Part shown: in pieces, positions 50,801-57,847 of the stretch | How the letters are laid out: each line of letters opens with the position of its first letter | Numbering within the stretch: the stretch's first letter is position 1 | Assembly: GCA_024637115.1 (NCBI GenBank) | Contig: JAGXFU010000005.1 | Span: forward strand, 64,001 to 128,000 | Direction: 5' to 3' | DNA: 64,000 nt | DNA from: Actinomycetes bacterium | GTDB taxonomy: Bacteria > Actinomycetota > Coriobacteriia > Anaerosomatales > JAGXFU01 | Translations under genes and position numbers: made by a program | Notes under the pieces: generated by a model | The model's input: only the letters and a program-made list of their open reading frames with translations | Databases searched by the model: none | Told to the model about the DNA's origin: nothing

Positions 50801-52074
50801 GCCGAGCAGCCCGCCGCCTCGGTCTTGGAGCTGGTGCGGCCGTGTTCAGCCCACATCCCGAGCGAGTGGCAGTCCGTGCAGTCGAATCGACCGGCCGGGT
50901 AGAGCCCGGCGGTCTGGGTCGCCTCGTGATCGAAACTGCCGCCGTGATCGGAGGCCTTGTCTGCGTGACAACCCGCTGCGAGACACGCGGGCGCGATCGA
51001 ATCCGGAAGTGCCGCGTAGACCTTGAGACAGTCCATCGTCACATAGCCGTAGCGCGAAGCGGGATTCTTGGTTCCTGTCACTTTGATAGAGACAGTGTGA
51101 GCCCCAGCCGAGAGCGTGTCTGATTCGTACTCGACCACCTGGTTGGTGGTGGTAGGCGCATACAGGTCAACTGTTGCGACCAGTACACCGTCGAGCCACA
51201 CCTCGGCTATTCCGCGATACGGATCCTTGTCAGCAATGAGCTGGAACTTCTGTCCCTCGAAGGTGGTGGTATGTGTCGCATTAGCCACATTCGAATACGA
51301 CATCCGACCAAGACTGTAGAGCGGGCCATAGCGCTCACGCCAAGAACTCGCGCTCGGAGACAGCGCAACGACGTTGGCGGGCATTTGGCTAGCAGCAGGA
51401 TGTGAGAAATTCTCACGATTGGTCGGACGATTGGTTTTCGTGGTGTCGATATGGTGGCAGCCGGCCGTGGAACACAGGTTCGCGTCCGGGCCAGCCGAGT
51501 AGATCGTCTGATCACCGGCAACAACGCCGTGACCGGTCGTACCGGTCCATTCGGACTGAGTCGTGGAACTATGGTCGGCGTGACGAACAGTGGGAGCGTC
51601 AACGTGGCACGCCGAACATGCAGCAACAGAATGGCAGCTCGCGCAGCGGCTGTCCGCTGTATCGACATTCTTTGGCCAGCGGGCTTCTGAGTGGATGATG
51701 TGGATCACCGACGAGGGGGAGCTCTTTGACGTGGCCGAGGCGAAGGTCGCGCCTGACGGGTCGGTGTAGTTCGGCGTGGCGGTCAGGAGCGACTCGCCCC
51801 AACCGGGATGGCAGTACGCGCCGCAGTTGGCACCTGCCTGGTGATATGGGTGCGTACCGAGCATGCCCGGGGCATGGCATGCAGCACATACGGTGTCACG
51901 ATCAACCGCGCCGACATCGAAGGCCTGAGCAGGCACACTCCCAGCCGGTCCTTCATGGCAACCGAGACAACTCGAGTTGTCTGCTGCGAAAACGACAGAA
52001 GGACCAGCTAGCGCCGCGATACATACTGCTATCGCGACCAGCGTGGCCCAAGCGAAACTCGAACGCTTGCCCAT
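44881..52074 (-). CDS. Giant secreted multiheme c-type cytochrome (about 43 CXXCH plus about 13 expanded sites)
   Basis: 2397 residues after a signal peptide (about 1-31). By hand count there are about 43 CXXCH sites, about 11 CX4CH, two CX3CH and a few longer ones. Most CX4CH sites read CxxxGCH (CSTAGCH, CQTSGCH, CQNAGCH). A carbohydrate-binding-like beta domain without hemes spans about residues 240-355 (positions 51010-51357). Two nested beta-sandwich domains span about 1660-2010. The last cysteine pair (CSTSGCD) lacks the heme histidine. There is no C-terminal anchor. ATG at 52074 is chosen because it starts a good signal peptide with GGGAG upstream. Probably spans or coats the wall as an electron conduit. 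Confidence 0.88.
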   Translation of the reverse strand: MGKRSSFAWATLVAIAVCIAALAGPSVVFAADNSSCLGCHEGPAGSVPAQAFDVGAVDRDTVCAACHAPGMLGTHPYHQAGANCGAYCHPGWGESLLTATPNYTDPSGATFASATSKSSPSSVIHIIHSEARWPKNVDTADSRCASCHSVAACSACHVDAPTVRHADHSSTTQSEWTGTTGHGVVAGDQTIYSAGPDANLCSTAGCHHIDTTKTNRPTNRENFSHPAASQMPANVVALSPSASSWRERYGPLYSLGRMSYSNVANATHTTTFEGQKFQLIADKDPYRGIAEVWLDGVLVATVDLYAPTTTNQVVEYESDTLSAGAHTVSIKVTGTKNPASRYGYVTMDCLKVYAALPDSIAPACLAAGCHADKASDHGGSFDHEATQTAGLYPAGRFDCTDCHSLGMWAEHGRTSSKTEAAGCSACHPVYADYTLDEFSNPASPGYGSCTWAGDGSVTGCHQLANSEQPHNFIDSDHDASGVAATADCRACHGDDLSVIHDDTNASRGQHSSLVSNGWATDCLTCHGPDVFPSTRDCTDSGCHTGSGVVDMVSHPAPPHNGSNANAGVPRTGGELCSTCHILELTSEHGKSSSLTDPGDAAIGCADCHNASFFPAGWLDTPNTTNTCNACHDPAGAVDAGLPHESAEYTSKHDWSATEGGCDGALCHDTDKIDLIHTDPFNATVSDPRGSSCQSCHTTPNAVPTVTTCSDCHGNHDTDTAHDPNATPALTAANADCLTCHTKFDKAAGLIFHGGMCYTCHNHLPTNDLTHYLQDNYEARCTDCHNSTVLGTYDYQPYDPNHYDPYLAEHTATGMGTAIANKTCSSCHATSLKAEHTFTLSSGAVECFECHTSSAPIDAAAEVAASWTNDACADCHGSNHGAAGLATHDLSASATSLGCSAGGCHSANTDDIATLHLAAVDGGSNTSCNVCHTNADTDLSAISGCDDCHTGHDLTVHEVSTDTGNCLNCHDEGAPAADLRGLHPTCDTCHNNGSYPGITAGKTSDCVECHAAGLVAEPHNDPNGNYSPYDANHYNGTEAIHTADGADTGYANTDGNSCVSCHLLEMKPEHFKATSAFSGVPGTYGDKCVACHEVNVDGFAGAWTDRCVACHTTGSSHTGFNTVHNAPASYDTSCGGGGCHDTDNVDLIHKNSVTGNATVTTCLNTCHDTNTAVPASVNCDTAGCHAGGHGHELDLTGSDYDNATISGCTNSGSGCHDTSAGTDYQVYHPASGCTDGLCHVATLGGVVNPSKATHVNPNTCQDCHDGTYTNAPDAVGLVDTSGHYSVTLHMPTGITNTARGFVGGTASATCKDCHALGSGTVGLYNQHQGLQTLGATTCADCHNYSAGVTAQVAANWTNNACADCHNGTDMPGKSEHGTTAPVVTATEAGGAGSCQTSGCHTSLNLHELHKGDGGSSFAGCNLSGCHDYAKQGWKPTATSCGTGGDCHTTDAHDPNAHDTSVAGDTGGCTRCHESTNIKTIHSDNCGTCHNMGSNLGGTAGMTADCVTCHDGYTANGDVYYNPLDTPAYQFHYDSNVTTHTETADISGSDWGTTDFGVTLNYYYPDTTGNSYERPCAGCHTTDLMTEHTKNTVGFSTVPVPDADVCVACHELKVDNFVNPWSGGCAGESSSCHSVASGAGGLHRTAGSGWTEKHNASSWSLTTPGTAFFAGGGPVLGAGFSDGFETNNFNNWTSADTGAGSWTTVYSHSFSNLTGWTINGTDWTTAGPGTTNTGGSGINLPSQAVRTNGTANTDMRMDSTNLFNLSSFSTARITLQLGAQIDHEVWAGGTGSGDRFDVEFRSGANTYLLSSAPGASEAGSVVDLDAWGQSTESLQQLQMTIPAAWLPNLTSTSIRLVADVSDASFAEYMYVDDILVEGQTSGTGGWSVQSAVKSAGTYAARAVGTGPQWYNLTKTGIDNSNADSVNVSYAIRWDNLEAADDVVVQYTTNNGGAWTDIKNYAPAGSKAWTTETFTGLPATVNGVRFRLYADNSTGDLLYIDAVTVTPQSASGSGATAASCQNNPNGTECHNVADVANIHARTANSGCPICHTSNTAHPTIKNCQNAGCHVGVNIDEHIDTGSDAENHHETVNVFGGTVSFSQCTGCHDDDMANDHFVLTANTARQCSVCHKTNYTPGTYSPTTAIVDSVIDAGAGAECDDCHTTSTKSAPHRQRQGTTSTLGSTQFDNSWSGHRVYSSMTGVVKTWTAGGASNVSWNWTSTMDNRVFQTTTLQPGNRTLNSTTMIYCNDCHDYSGALGPHGAAMTISLESGYNNTYTTGALYNNNGTWNDSGAAGVPICEKCHKPNVGAYNSQVHNRGSDHWGTNYGACTGCHVKIPHAWKRPRLLGYTTDPAPYASTRLTGVSNRSHNDGASWSAGDCSTSGCDTHSTSGTPSNGNKFP

Positions 52075-52168
52075 ATGGATGCACTCCCAGTCCGTGTCGC
52101 GTTCCCCCGCGTTTACCCCAACGCCGAGAAACACACTCGAAAACGCACGCGTCCGCACGCCTCCCCAA

Positions 52169-52226
52169 CTCAACGAGCTTTGCCCCAACCCTCCAGTATC
52201 GAAGGGCTCACATCACGAGAATCAAT
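52169..52226. repeat. Direct repeat copy A in the giant cytochrome leader
   Basis: The first 23 bases (plus strand CTCAACGAGCTTTGCCCCAA and following) match copy B at 20 of 23 positions; similarity continues more weakly to a shared ...CATC.CGAG block. The copy lies inside the presumed 5' leader of the giant cytochrome, about 95 bases before its start. I recognise no known riboswitch. Confidence 0.5.
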
Positions 52227-52265
52227 CTGACTCAAGCTTCATTGACCTAATTCAACCATCGGCTA

Positions 52266-52271
52266 AATATA
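52266..52271 (-). promoter_or_regulatory. Weak -10 candidate for the giant cytochrome
   Basis: The minus strand reads TATATT in the only AT-rich patch of the region, about 190 bases before the start codon. No -35 is convincing. Kept only because a gene of this size needs a promoter here. Confidence 0.22.
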
Positions 52272-52502
52272 CAGGATAGGATGAGGGAAACCGCCGAAGA
52301 GTGTGACGAGAGGCACTATGCGCAGACGAGCGGAACCCGAATCACATCTGGTAAACAATGTTAGTGACGTCGGTCACAGCCCAAAGGACCAGTTCTCTTT
52401 CCCGATGAACGGTTGGATACCCAATACAAAAGGGCGCGTGAATGACTGCATACGCAAAACATCACCTCTGGGTGATCGCCCCCCCGACCGGCAGTGCCTC
52501 GG

Positions 52503-52560
52503 CTCAATGAGCCTTGCCCCAATCCGGGACTCGCCCGCGAGGTCACTCATCGAGTTAAGC
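52503..52560. repeat. Direct repeat copy B upstream of manC
   Basis: Second copy of the element (CTCAATGAGCCTTGCCCCAA and following), same orientation, 334 bases from copy A and about 190 bases before the manC start. The first bases form a small inverted repeat GGCTC-AAT-GAGCC (52501-52513). Confidence 0.5.
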
Positions 52561-52753
52561 CCTCTTCCTCTACCACTAGCGGACTACACAGGATTGATAG
52601 AGGGGAATCACTCGAACGCACAACGCATGGTGCGCAGTGCCCATCTCGCGAACCCTCTTCTCGCGACCAAAATCAGCTTTGCTCTGTCATACTTGGCCGC
52701 AGACAAAGTCGAACGTCGCGAGCTCGTTTGTGCTCGTGCGCGAACGGAGATAC

Positions 52754-54238
52754 ATGCCGATTGAACGCTCTATACCCGAGCTACATGCAATGATCCTCGC
52801 CGGCGGCAGCGGTGCACGATTCTGGCCGCTCTCGCGTGAGATGAGCCCCAAGCAGATGCTCTCCATCTTTGGAGGAGCGAGCCTCATCACCCAAGCGATC
52901 GAGCGGATCCGTCCGCTGGCCGGTGGCGGGCTTCACGTACTCACCAATGAGCGTCTGCGCGACGAGATCGGCAACCACCTGTCGGCGCAGCCCTCACTGG
53001 AGGGCGTGCACGTTGAGGTTCTGGCTGAGCCGACACCCCGCAACACGGCGCCCGCGATGGCGCTGGCCGCGGCCTACCTCTGTGCCGCCGACCCCGAGGC
53101 AATCATGATTGTGCTCCCTTCGGACCATCTGCTTGAATGTGGGCCCGCGTGGGACGCCACCGTCCAGCTGGCCGTCGAAGCAGCCGGAGGCGGGGCACTC
53201 GTGACTATCGGTCTCAAGCCCCGCGCCCCGGAAACCGGATACGGGTACATCCGCGCCGGACGTCCTCTTGCGGGCCTGTCGCTAGACGGACTTGCAGTGC
53301 ACGCGGTACATGAATTCGTCGAGAAACCCGATGCCGCCACCGCCGAAGCTTATGTCGCAAGCGGCGACTACCTCTGGAACTCCGGCATGCTCGTGGCTCG
53401 CGCCGCAACCGTACTCTCTCAGTTCCGCTCGGTGGGCCGCCGAGACGCTACCGAAGACTCGCGCCACGGAGAGCTGATTGCCAACACCGCCGAGGAGATC
53501 GCAGCCCTCGATCCGACACTCTGGCCGATCGGCGCATCCCATGAAGCGTTCGCTGCCTTGCCGGCGGTCCCGTTCGACAAAGCGGTACTCGAGGTATCCG
53601 AGCGAGTGGTCGTGGTGCCGACCGATCTGGCCTGGTCCGACGTTGGCTCGTTGCTCGCACTCGAGACTCTCGCTGAGCCCGACGAGCGCGGCAACGTGCT
53701 CGTGGGACGGGTTCACGACATCGACTCAACCGGGGTAATCGCATATTCAGCAGATCGACTCGTTGCCACCCTGGGTCTCTCTGACCTGATGGTTGTAGAC
53801 ACCGCCGATGCCACGCTCATTGCCAGCAAGTCCCGTGCGCAGGATGTTCGCTTGATCGTAGAGGCTCTCAAGGCCACCGACACCCCCGAGCTCTCAACCT
53901 CGCGTGTCTCGCTCAGGCCCTGGGGCTCATGGACGTTGCTCCTCAAGTCCTCCGGTTTTCAGATCAAGTCGATCGATGTCTCCCCCGGCAAGCGTCTGTC
54001 GCTACAGAGCCATACCAGGCGCAGTGAGCACTGGGTGGTCGTCCAGGGGACGGCACGTGTGAGTCGGGATGATGAGACCATCGATTTGTGCGCGAACGAA
54101 TCGGTCTACCTCCCCGCTGGATCGGTCCACCGACTTGAGAACACCGGAACTGACTGTCTGCGTGTCATCGAAGTCGCCGTCGGAGAGTATCTCGAAGAGG
54201 ACGATATCGTGCGGCACGAGGATGACTGGGACCGATAG
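52754..54238 (+). CDS. manC: Mannose-1-phosphate guanylyltransferase / mannose-6-phosphate isomerase
   Basis: Bifunctional enzyme for GDP-mannose (494 aa). The pyrophosphorylase domain opens MILAGGSGARFWPLSREMSPKQ, with VLPSDHLLE and a catalytic-site segment EKPDAATAEAY...YLWNSGM. The C-terminal cupin (type II isomerase) has RPWGSWTLLLKS and KRLSLQSHTRRSEHWVVVQGTA, with YLPAGSVHRLENTG. The ATG at 52754 has GGAG four bases upstream; the frame runs further up without family similarity. GDP-mannose would feed the glycosyltransferases downstream on the other strand. Confidence 0.93.
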   Translation: MPIERSIPELHAMILAGGSGARFWPLSREMSPKQMLSIFGGASLITQAIERIRPLAGGGLHVLTNERLRDEIGNHLSAQPSLEGVHVEVLAEPTPRNTAPAMALAAAYLCAADPEAIMIVLPSDHLLECGPAWDATVQLAVEAAGGGALVTIGLKPRAPETGYGYIRAGRPLAGLSLDGLAVHAVHEFVEKPDAATAEAYVASGDYLWNSGMLVARAATVLSQFRSVGRRDATEDSRHGELIANTAEEIAALDPTLWPIGASHEAFAALPAVPFDKAVLEVSERVVVVPTDLAWSDVGSLLALETLAEPDERGNVLVGRVHDIDSTGVIAYSADRLVATLGLSDLMVVDTADATLIASKSRAQDVRLIVEALKATDTPELSTSRVSLRPWGSWTLLLKSSGFQIKSIDVSPGKRLSLQSHTRRSEHWVVVQGTARVSRDDETIDLCANESVYLPAGSVHRLENTGTDCLRVIEVAVGEYLEEDDIVRHEDDWDR

Positions 54239-54297
54239 TCCGCCGTTACGCCAGAAAGGCGGAGGGTTTGATGCGCCTGTAGGAGAGCCGCGCATCA
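54239..54297. terminator. Paired hairpins between convergent manC and glycosyltransferase genes
   Basis: Two inverted repeats in the 84-base gap: TCCGCC/GGCGGA (54239-54244 with 54258-54263) and TGATGCGC/GCGCATCA (54269-54276 with 54290-54297), each with a 13-base loop. Position between convergent genes suggests termination. Neither has a U-tract. Confidence 0.4.
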
Positions 54298-54322
54298 GGG
54301 GCCCATACACATCCTCATCTTG

Positions 54323-55444
54323 CTACCGCTTGCTCAGGTCCCGATAGAGTTTGAGGTGGCGGTCAACCGAAGCCGTGCTCGAGAACTCGTCGATTGCTCG
54401 AGTTCTCGCACGCTCCGCCATCTCGGCTGCCCCATCAGGGTCTCCGAGAACCTCGGCGATCGCTACGGCCAGGGCCTTTGGGTCACCCGGCTCAACGAGC
54501 TTGATCTCGGATCCCTCGACAAAGAGCTCCTCGATTCCTTCGACTCTCGAAGCGATGATCGGCCTGCCCAGGACCGCGGCCTCGAGCAAGGATGTGGGTA
54601 CACCCGGAGCAACCGAGGGAAACACGGCAATCGACAGGCGGGCGAGTACCGCCGGCACGCTCTCAACGTAGCCCAGGTAGCGAACCCTCGACGATCGATT
54701 GTTCGAGCGCAACGCCCGAAGCAACGGGCCCTCTCCTGCAATGACGACCTCAGCGAGCGCTCCACGTGCGTCGAGTATCGCCGAAGCGGCAACCAGGACC
54801 TCAAGGCCCCGCGATTCTTCGATCCGACCGCCGTAGCCAACCAGTGGTCCCGCAGGCCGATCCGGTGGCCGCCAGGCCTCCTCGGCTTGCGCAAAGACTT
54901 CGGGGATATCGATGCTCGGAGGATCGAGAAGGATCCGGTCACGCTCAACGCCGGCGTCGATAAGACGTCGGCCGAGCGCTGCAGCATCGATGATGAGCGC
55001 GTCGGCGTTACCGATCGTGCTCGAATCCAGGTAGCGTCGCACGTAGCGCGAGAGCGGTGTGGGGCCGGATCGAGGCCACCCGACACAGGTGATCGAATTG
55101 ACCGCAGCCGTGGGAACTCCTTTGGCTGCCCAACGAGCAACGAGGTCCGCTTCCAGTCCGGTTGAGTGCACGATAGCCGCGCCCTGTCGCTGCAGGTATT
55201 TGCGAACGCGGGAACGGGTGCGGAAGTAGTTGAACGCGTCGAGATGGTACGGCAGGACCTCGACCCCCATGTCGCGTGCCGCCGACTCGATCGGCGCGCG
55301 AGGCGTGCAGATCAGCGACACGTGTGCGTGCCCATCAACGAGCGCCTGCATGACACGCAGGATACGTCGCTCAACGCGACCCATCGAGGAGTTGCGTCGG
55401 CTCGAGACGAACACGTATGACGCTGGTCGACTATCTGGGACCAC
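54323..55444 (-). CDS. Glycosyltransferase family 4
   Basis: 373-residue GT-B enzyme. It has PLVGYGGRIEESRGLEVLV at the start of the donor domain, VVIAGEGPLLRAL, then a modified EX7E region (APGVPTSLLEAAVLGRPIIA). The N-terminal domain contains HSTGLEADLVARW. GTG start overlaps the previous stop (TAGTGG). Last of four glycosyltransferase genes in a row. Confidence 0.88.
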   Translation of the reverse strand: MVPDSRPASYVFVSSRRNSSMGRVERRILRVMQALVDGHAHVSLICTPRAPIESAARDMGVEVLPYHLDAFNYFRTRSRVRKYLQRQGAAIVHSTGLEADLVARWAAKGVPTAAVNSITCVGWPRSGPTPLSRYVRRYLDSSTIGNADALIIDAAALGRRLIDAGVERDRILLDPPSIDIPEVFAQAEEAWRPPDRPAGPLVGYGGRIEESRGLEVLVAASAILDARGALAEVVIAGEGPLLRALRSNNRSSRVRYLGYVESVPAVLARLSIAVFPSVAPGVPTSLLEAAVLGRPIIASRVEGIEELFVEGSEIKLVEPGDPKALAVAIAEVLGDPDGAAEMAERARTRAIDEFSSTASVDRHLKLYRDLSKR

Positions 55445-56550
55445 TAGGGTGCAACCTCTCTGTAGACAGTCGCAGTCTTTGCCACCATCGTTTCGATATT
55501 GAATCGCGAACGAACGGTCTCCCTGCCCGACGCACCCAGGCGCGCCGCGAGTTTACCGTCTGCCAATAGTTCAAGGATACCGCCTGCGAGAGCTTCTGGG
55601 TCACCCGGGTTACTCAACAAGCCCGAGACTCCCTGCTCCACCGCCTCAGGAATACCGTCGACGTTGGTCGAAACGACAGGAAGGCCGTATCCCATCGCCT
55701 CGAGTACCACATACGGCAAGCCTTCCCACAGCGAGGAGAGAACAAAACAGGTCGCAGCGGAATAGACGGGTTCCAGATCCGCCCGCGGTGTCACGAACCG
55801 CATGGAGTCACCGAGACCCAGTGCAACCGCTTGCTCCCTGAGAGCCGCCTCCAGGGGGCCGGAACCCACTAGAGCGAGTACCGCGCCAGGTAGATGAGCG
55901 TGTAACTGTGACCATGCTTTCAAGAGCGAGCGCTGGTCCTTCTGCTGGTGGAAACGGCCGATTGAGAGAACGAGCGGGGTCACGAGATCAAGGTCAAGCT
56001 CCCGCCTGAATACGTCCGGCGAGCCGACCTCAGGCACATCGATCCCATTATGGACGCACACCGTCTTGGCGGCTGTGAGAATGCGGAGCTCCACGCCTTT
56101 GGAAATATCAGACTCGCACACGGTAACGAACCGGGCTGTGCGCGACTTGAGCCGTCGCTCCAGAGCGAGAAAGGCGGCCTGTCGCATCGCCGAACCTGCT
56201 TGATCCATGTGGATACCGTGAACCGTATAGACGAGACGCGTGCTGGCCCGCCGGTCGGCAATGCGCGCGAACATGGCTGCGCGCGACCCATGGGCGTGGA
56301 CAAGAACCGGGGCCGTTCGGTTCATGGCAGCCCGAACCTGGCGGACCATAGATGGGGAAAAGCCCTCAGCGATCTCCGCGTTGAGAACCCCAATGCCGAG
56401 ATTGCGTGCAAGGTCCCCGAGATCTCCGCCATCGGGACACAGGAGCACGGGCTCGATTCCGTGCTCTGGCAATCCTCGCAACAGATCAACCACGTGACGC
56501 TCGGCGCCACCGGTAGTGCGATTCGCAGCTGCTATCAGAAGAACCTTCAT
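55444..56550 (-). CDS. Glycosyltransferase family 4
   Basis: 368 residues. Begins MKVLLIAAANRTTGGAERHV; central VLVHAHGSRAAMFARI and VYTVHGIH; donor domain VLSIGRFHQQKDQRSLLKAW, ALVGSGPLEAAL and EX7E motif WEGLPYVVLEAMGYGLPVV. The ATG at 56550 has AGGAAAG upstream and follows the previous stop by one base; a longer frame reads into the upstream gene. Confidence 0.92.
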   Translation of the reverse strand: MKVLLIAAANRTTGGAERHVVDLLRGLPEHGIEPVLLCPDGGDLGDLARNLGIGVLNAEIAEGFSPSMVRQVRAAMNRTAPVLVHAHGSRAAMFARIADRRASTRLVYTVHGIHMDQAGSAMRQAAFLALERRLKSRTARFVTVCESDISKGVELRILTAAKTVCVHNGIDVPEVGSPDVFRRELDLDLVTPLVLSIGRFHQQKDQRSLLKAWSQLHAHLPGAVLALVGSGPLEAALREQAVALGLGDSMRFVTPRADLEPVYSAATCFVLSSLWEGLPYVVLEAMGYGLPVVSTNVDGIPEAVEQGVSGLLSNPGDPEALAGGILELLADGKLAARLGASGRETVRSRFNIETMVAKTATVYREVAP

Positions 56551-56551
56551 A

Positions 56552-57847
56552 TCAGTCTTTCCTGGCGAATTCGTCGAGTAGGGCTGCAAACTGCGCCGCC
56601 TGGAACTCCCGACTGAACGGACGCACGTCCTCCGGGCCAGGCCCAGTGAGTTCGCCCGCACTCCACTGCCGCACATACTCATTGATTGCGCCGGCGATCT
56701 CGTCCGGGTGGTCCGAATCAGCTACGACAGCGTAATCCTTATCGGCGAGGAAGTTGGCAACAGCCCCCGTGCCCACAGCGGCAAGGATCGGCAATCTCAT
56801 TCCCATGTACTCGAATACCTTCCCGGTGAGACTGACTTCACTCTCGCGACCCGGCGAGAGCAGTACCAGAGCAACATCGGCACGCGCAAGCCGCTTGATG
56901 CTCGCAGCATGATCCATGTACCCGAGACCTCGAACTGCCGACAATATCCCGTACGAACGAGCCATCTCCTCGACTTCGATCCCCGCTCCAACGAAATCTA
57001 CACGCAGTCGCTGCGCAAGACTCGGGTTGCTCTCCTCGGCCCGCGCGAGACCGTGAAGAAAGGGCTCGGGGCTACGGGGAGGTGTGAAGACGCCCGTATG
57101 TACGAAACGGCAGTGCTCGGGGTCCGGCTCTCGTGTTTCAGGAAGATCTGCAGGGTCGAAACCGTTTGTGATCAGCGCTGTCCTGAACTGGCGTTTGGGG
57201 TAGCGCGATTCGAGTATCTCAAGCATCGACGGCGTCACGACAGTTGCCACGGCGGCGTGCTCGAGCACCGTCCGCTCGGCACGCTCGTTCAGCAGTGAAT
57301 GAAATTCAGTGGCGGCACGGTAGTTGAAGTAGCCGATCCATGGATCGCGAAAATCCACAACGTGCGGCAGACTCAGGCGCTCGGCCACCGTAGATCCGAT
57401 CAGGTGGGCGGTGTGCGGGGGTCCCGTGGATAGCACTGCATCGAACGGGGTCACGCGAGCAGCCCGCAGTGCCGCGCGAACCGCCCAGGGCTTCCAGAAT
57501 CTCTTCTCGTCGGGAACGAACCACGACTGGATGCGCTTGATGAGGGCAGGCGATGCGCCACCCGAAGCCGATCCGCGGGTATTGGCGCCGCGTGCCCGTG
57601 TAGGGCGCAGCCGTCTGAACAGCGAGACCAGGCGCATCGGCTCCAGGGACCATGCCCTCAGGACTTGTGTCGATTCAGGGAGTTCATTGAGCAGCGTGGC
57701 ATCTACGATGGCAGTCACGGGATTTTTGACGGTCAGAACCGTGACATCCCAACCAAGAGGCTCGAGATACTTGACGAGCTTCACCGGTCGCTGAACACCA
57801 GGTCCTCCGCGTGGAGGAAACTCGTATGTTACGAGGAGTAGTCTCAC
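56552..57847 (-). CDS. Glycosyltransferase family 4
   Basis: 431 residues. Starts MRLLLVTYEFPPRGGPGVQRPVKLVKYL, the PPxxGGxGxxR opening of many GT4 enzymes; VLSTGPPHTAHLIG and VVDFRDPWIGYF; donor-side SLTGKVFEYMGMRLPILA. It shares this layout with the plus-strand glycosyltransferase at 60944 (both have DYRDPW/DFRDPW), suggesting a shared origin. Overlaps the next gene upstream by 4 bases. Confidence 0.9.
   Translation of the reverse strand: MRLLLVTYEFPPRGGPGVQRPVKLVKYLEPLGWDVTVLTVKNPVTAIVDATLLNELPESTQVLRAWSLEPMRLVSLFRRLRPTRARGANTRGSASGGASPALIKRIQSWFVPDEKRFWKPWAVRAALRAARVTPFDAVLSTGPPHTAHLIGSTVAERLSLPHVVDFRDPWIGYFNYRAATEFHSLLNERAERTVLEHAAVATVVTPSMLEILESRYPKRQFRTALITNGFDPADLPETREPDPEHCRFVHTGVFTPPRSPEPFLHGLARAEESNPSLAQRLRVDFVGAGIEVEEMARSYGILSAVRGLGYMDHAASIKRLARADVALVLLSPGRESEVSLTGKVFEYMGMRLPILAAVGTGAVANFLADKDYAVVADSDHPDEIAGAINEYVRQWSAGELTGPGPEDVRPFSREFQAAQFAALLDEFARKD

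Larger units (their letters stand above)
52075..52753. other. 679-base divergent intergenic region with a repeated element
   Basis: Separates the giant cytochrome (minus) from manC (plus). It contains two imperfect copies of a ~58-base element (52169-52226 and 52503-52560), a weak AT-rich -10 candidate for the cytochrome (52266-52271) and four CCCCAA runs (GGGG runs on the minus strand). Short frames here show no protein character. The leader of the cytochrome would be roughly 185 bases, long enough for a regulatory RNA. Confidence 0.6.

Noticed and set aside
52075-52260. c-di-GMP (GEMM) riboswitch in the giant cytochrome leader
   Set aside because: A GGGGCAAAGC stretch is suggestive, but the required paired conserved blocks of the class are absent.
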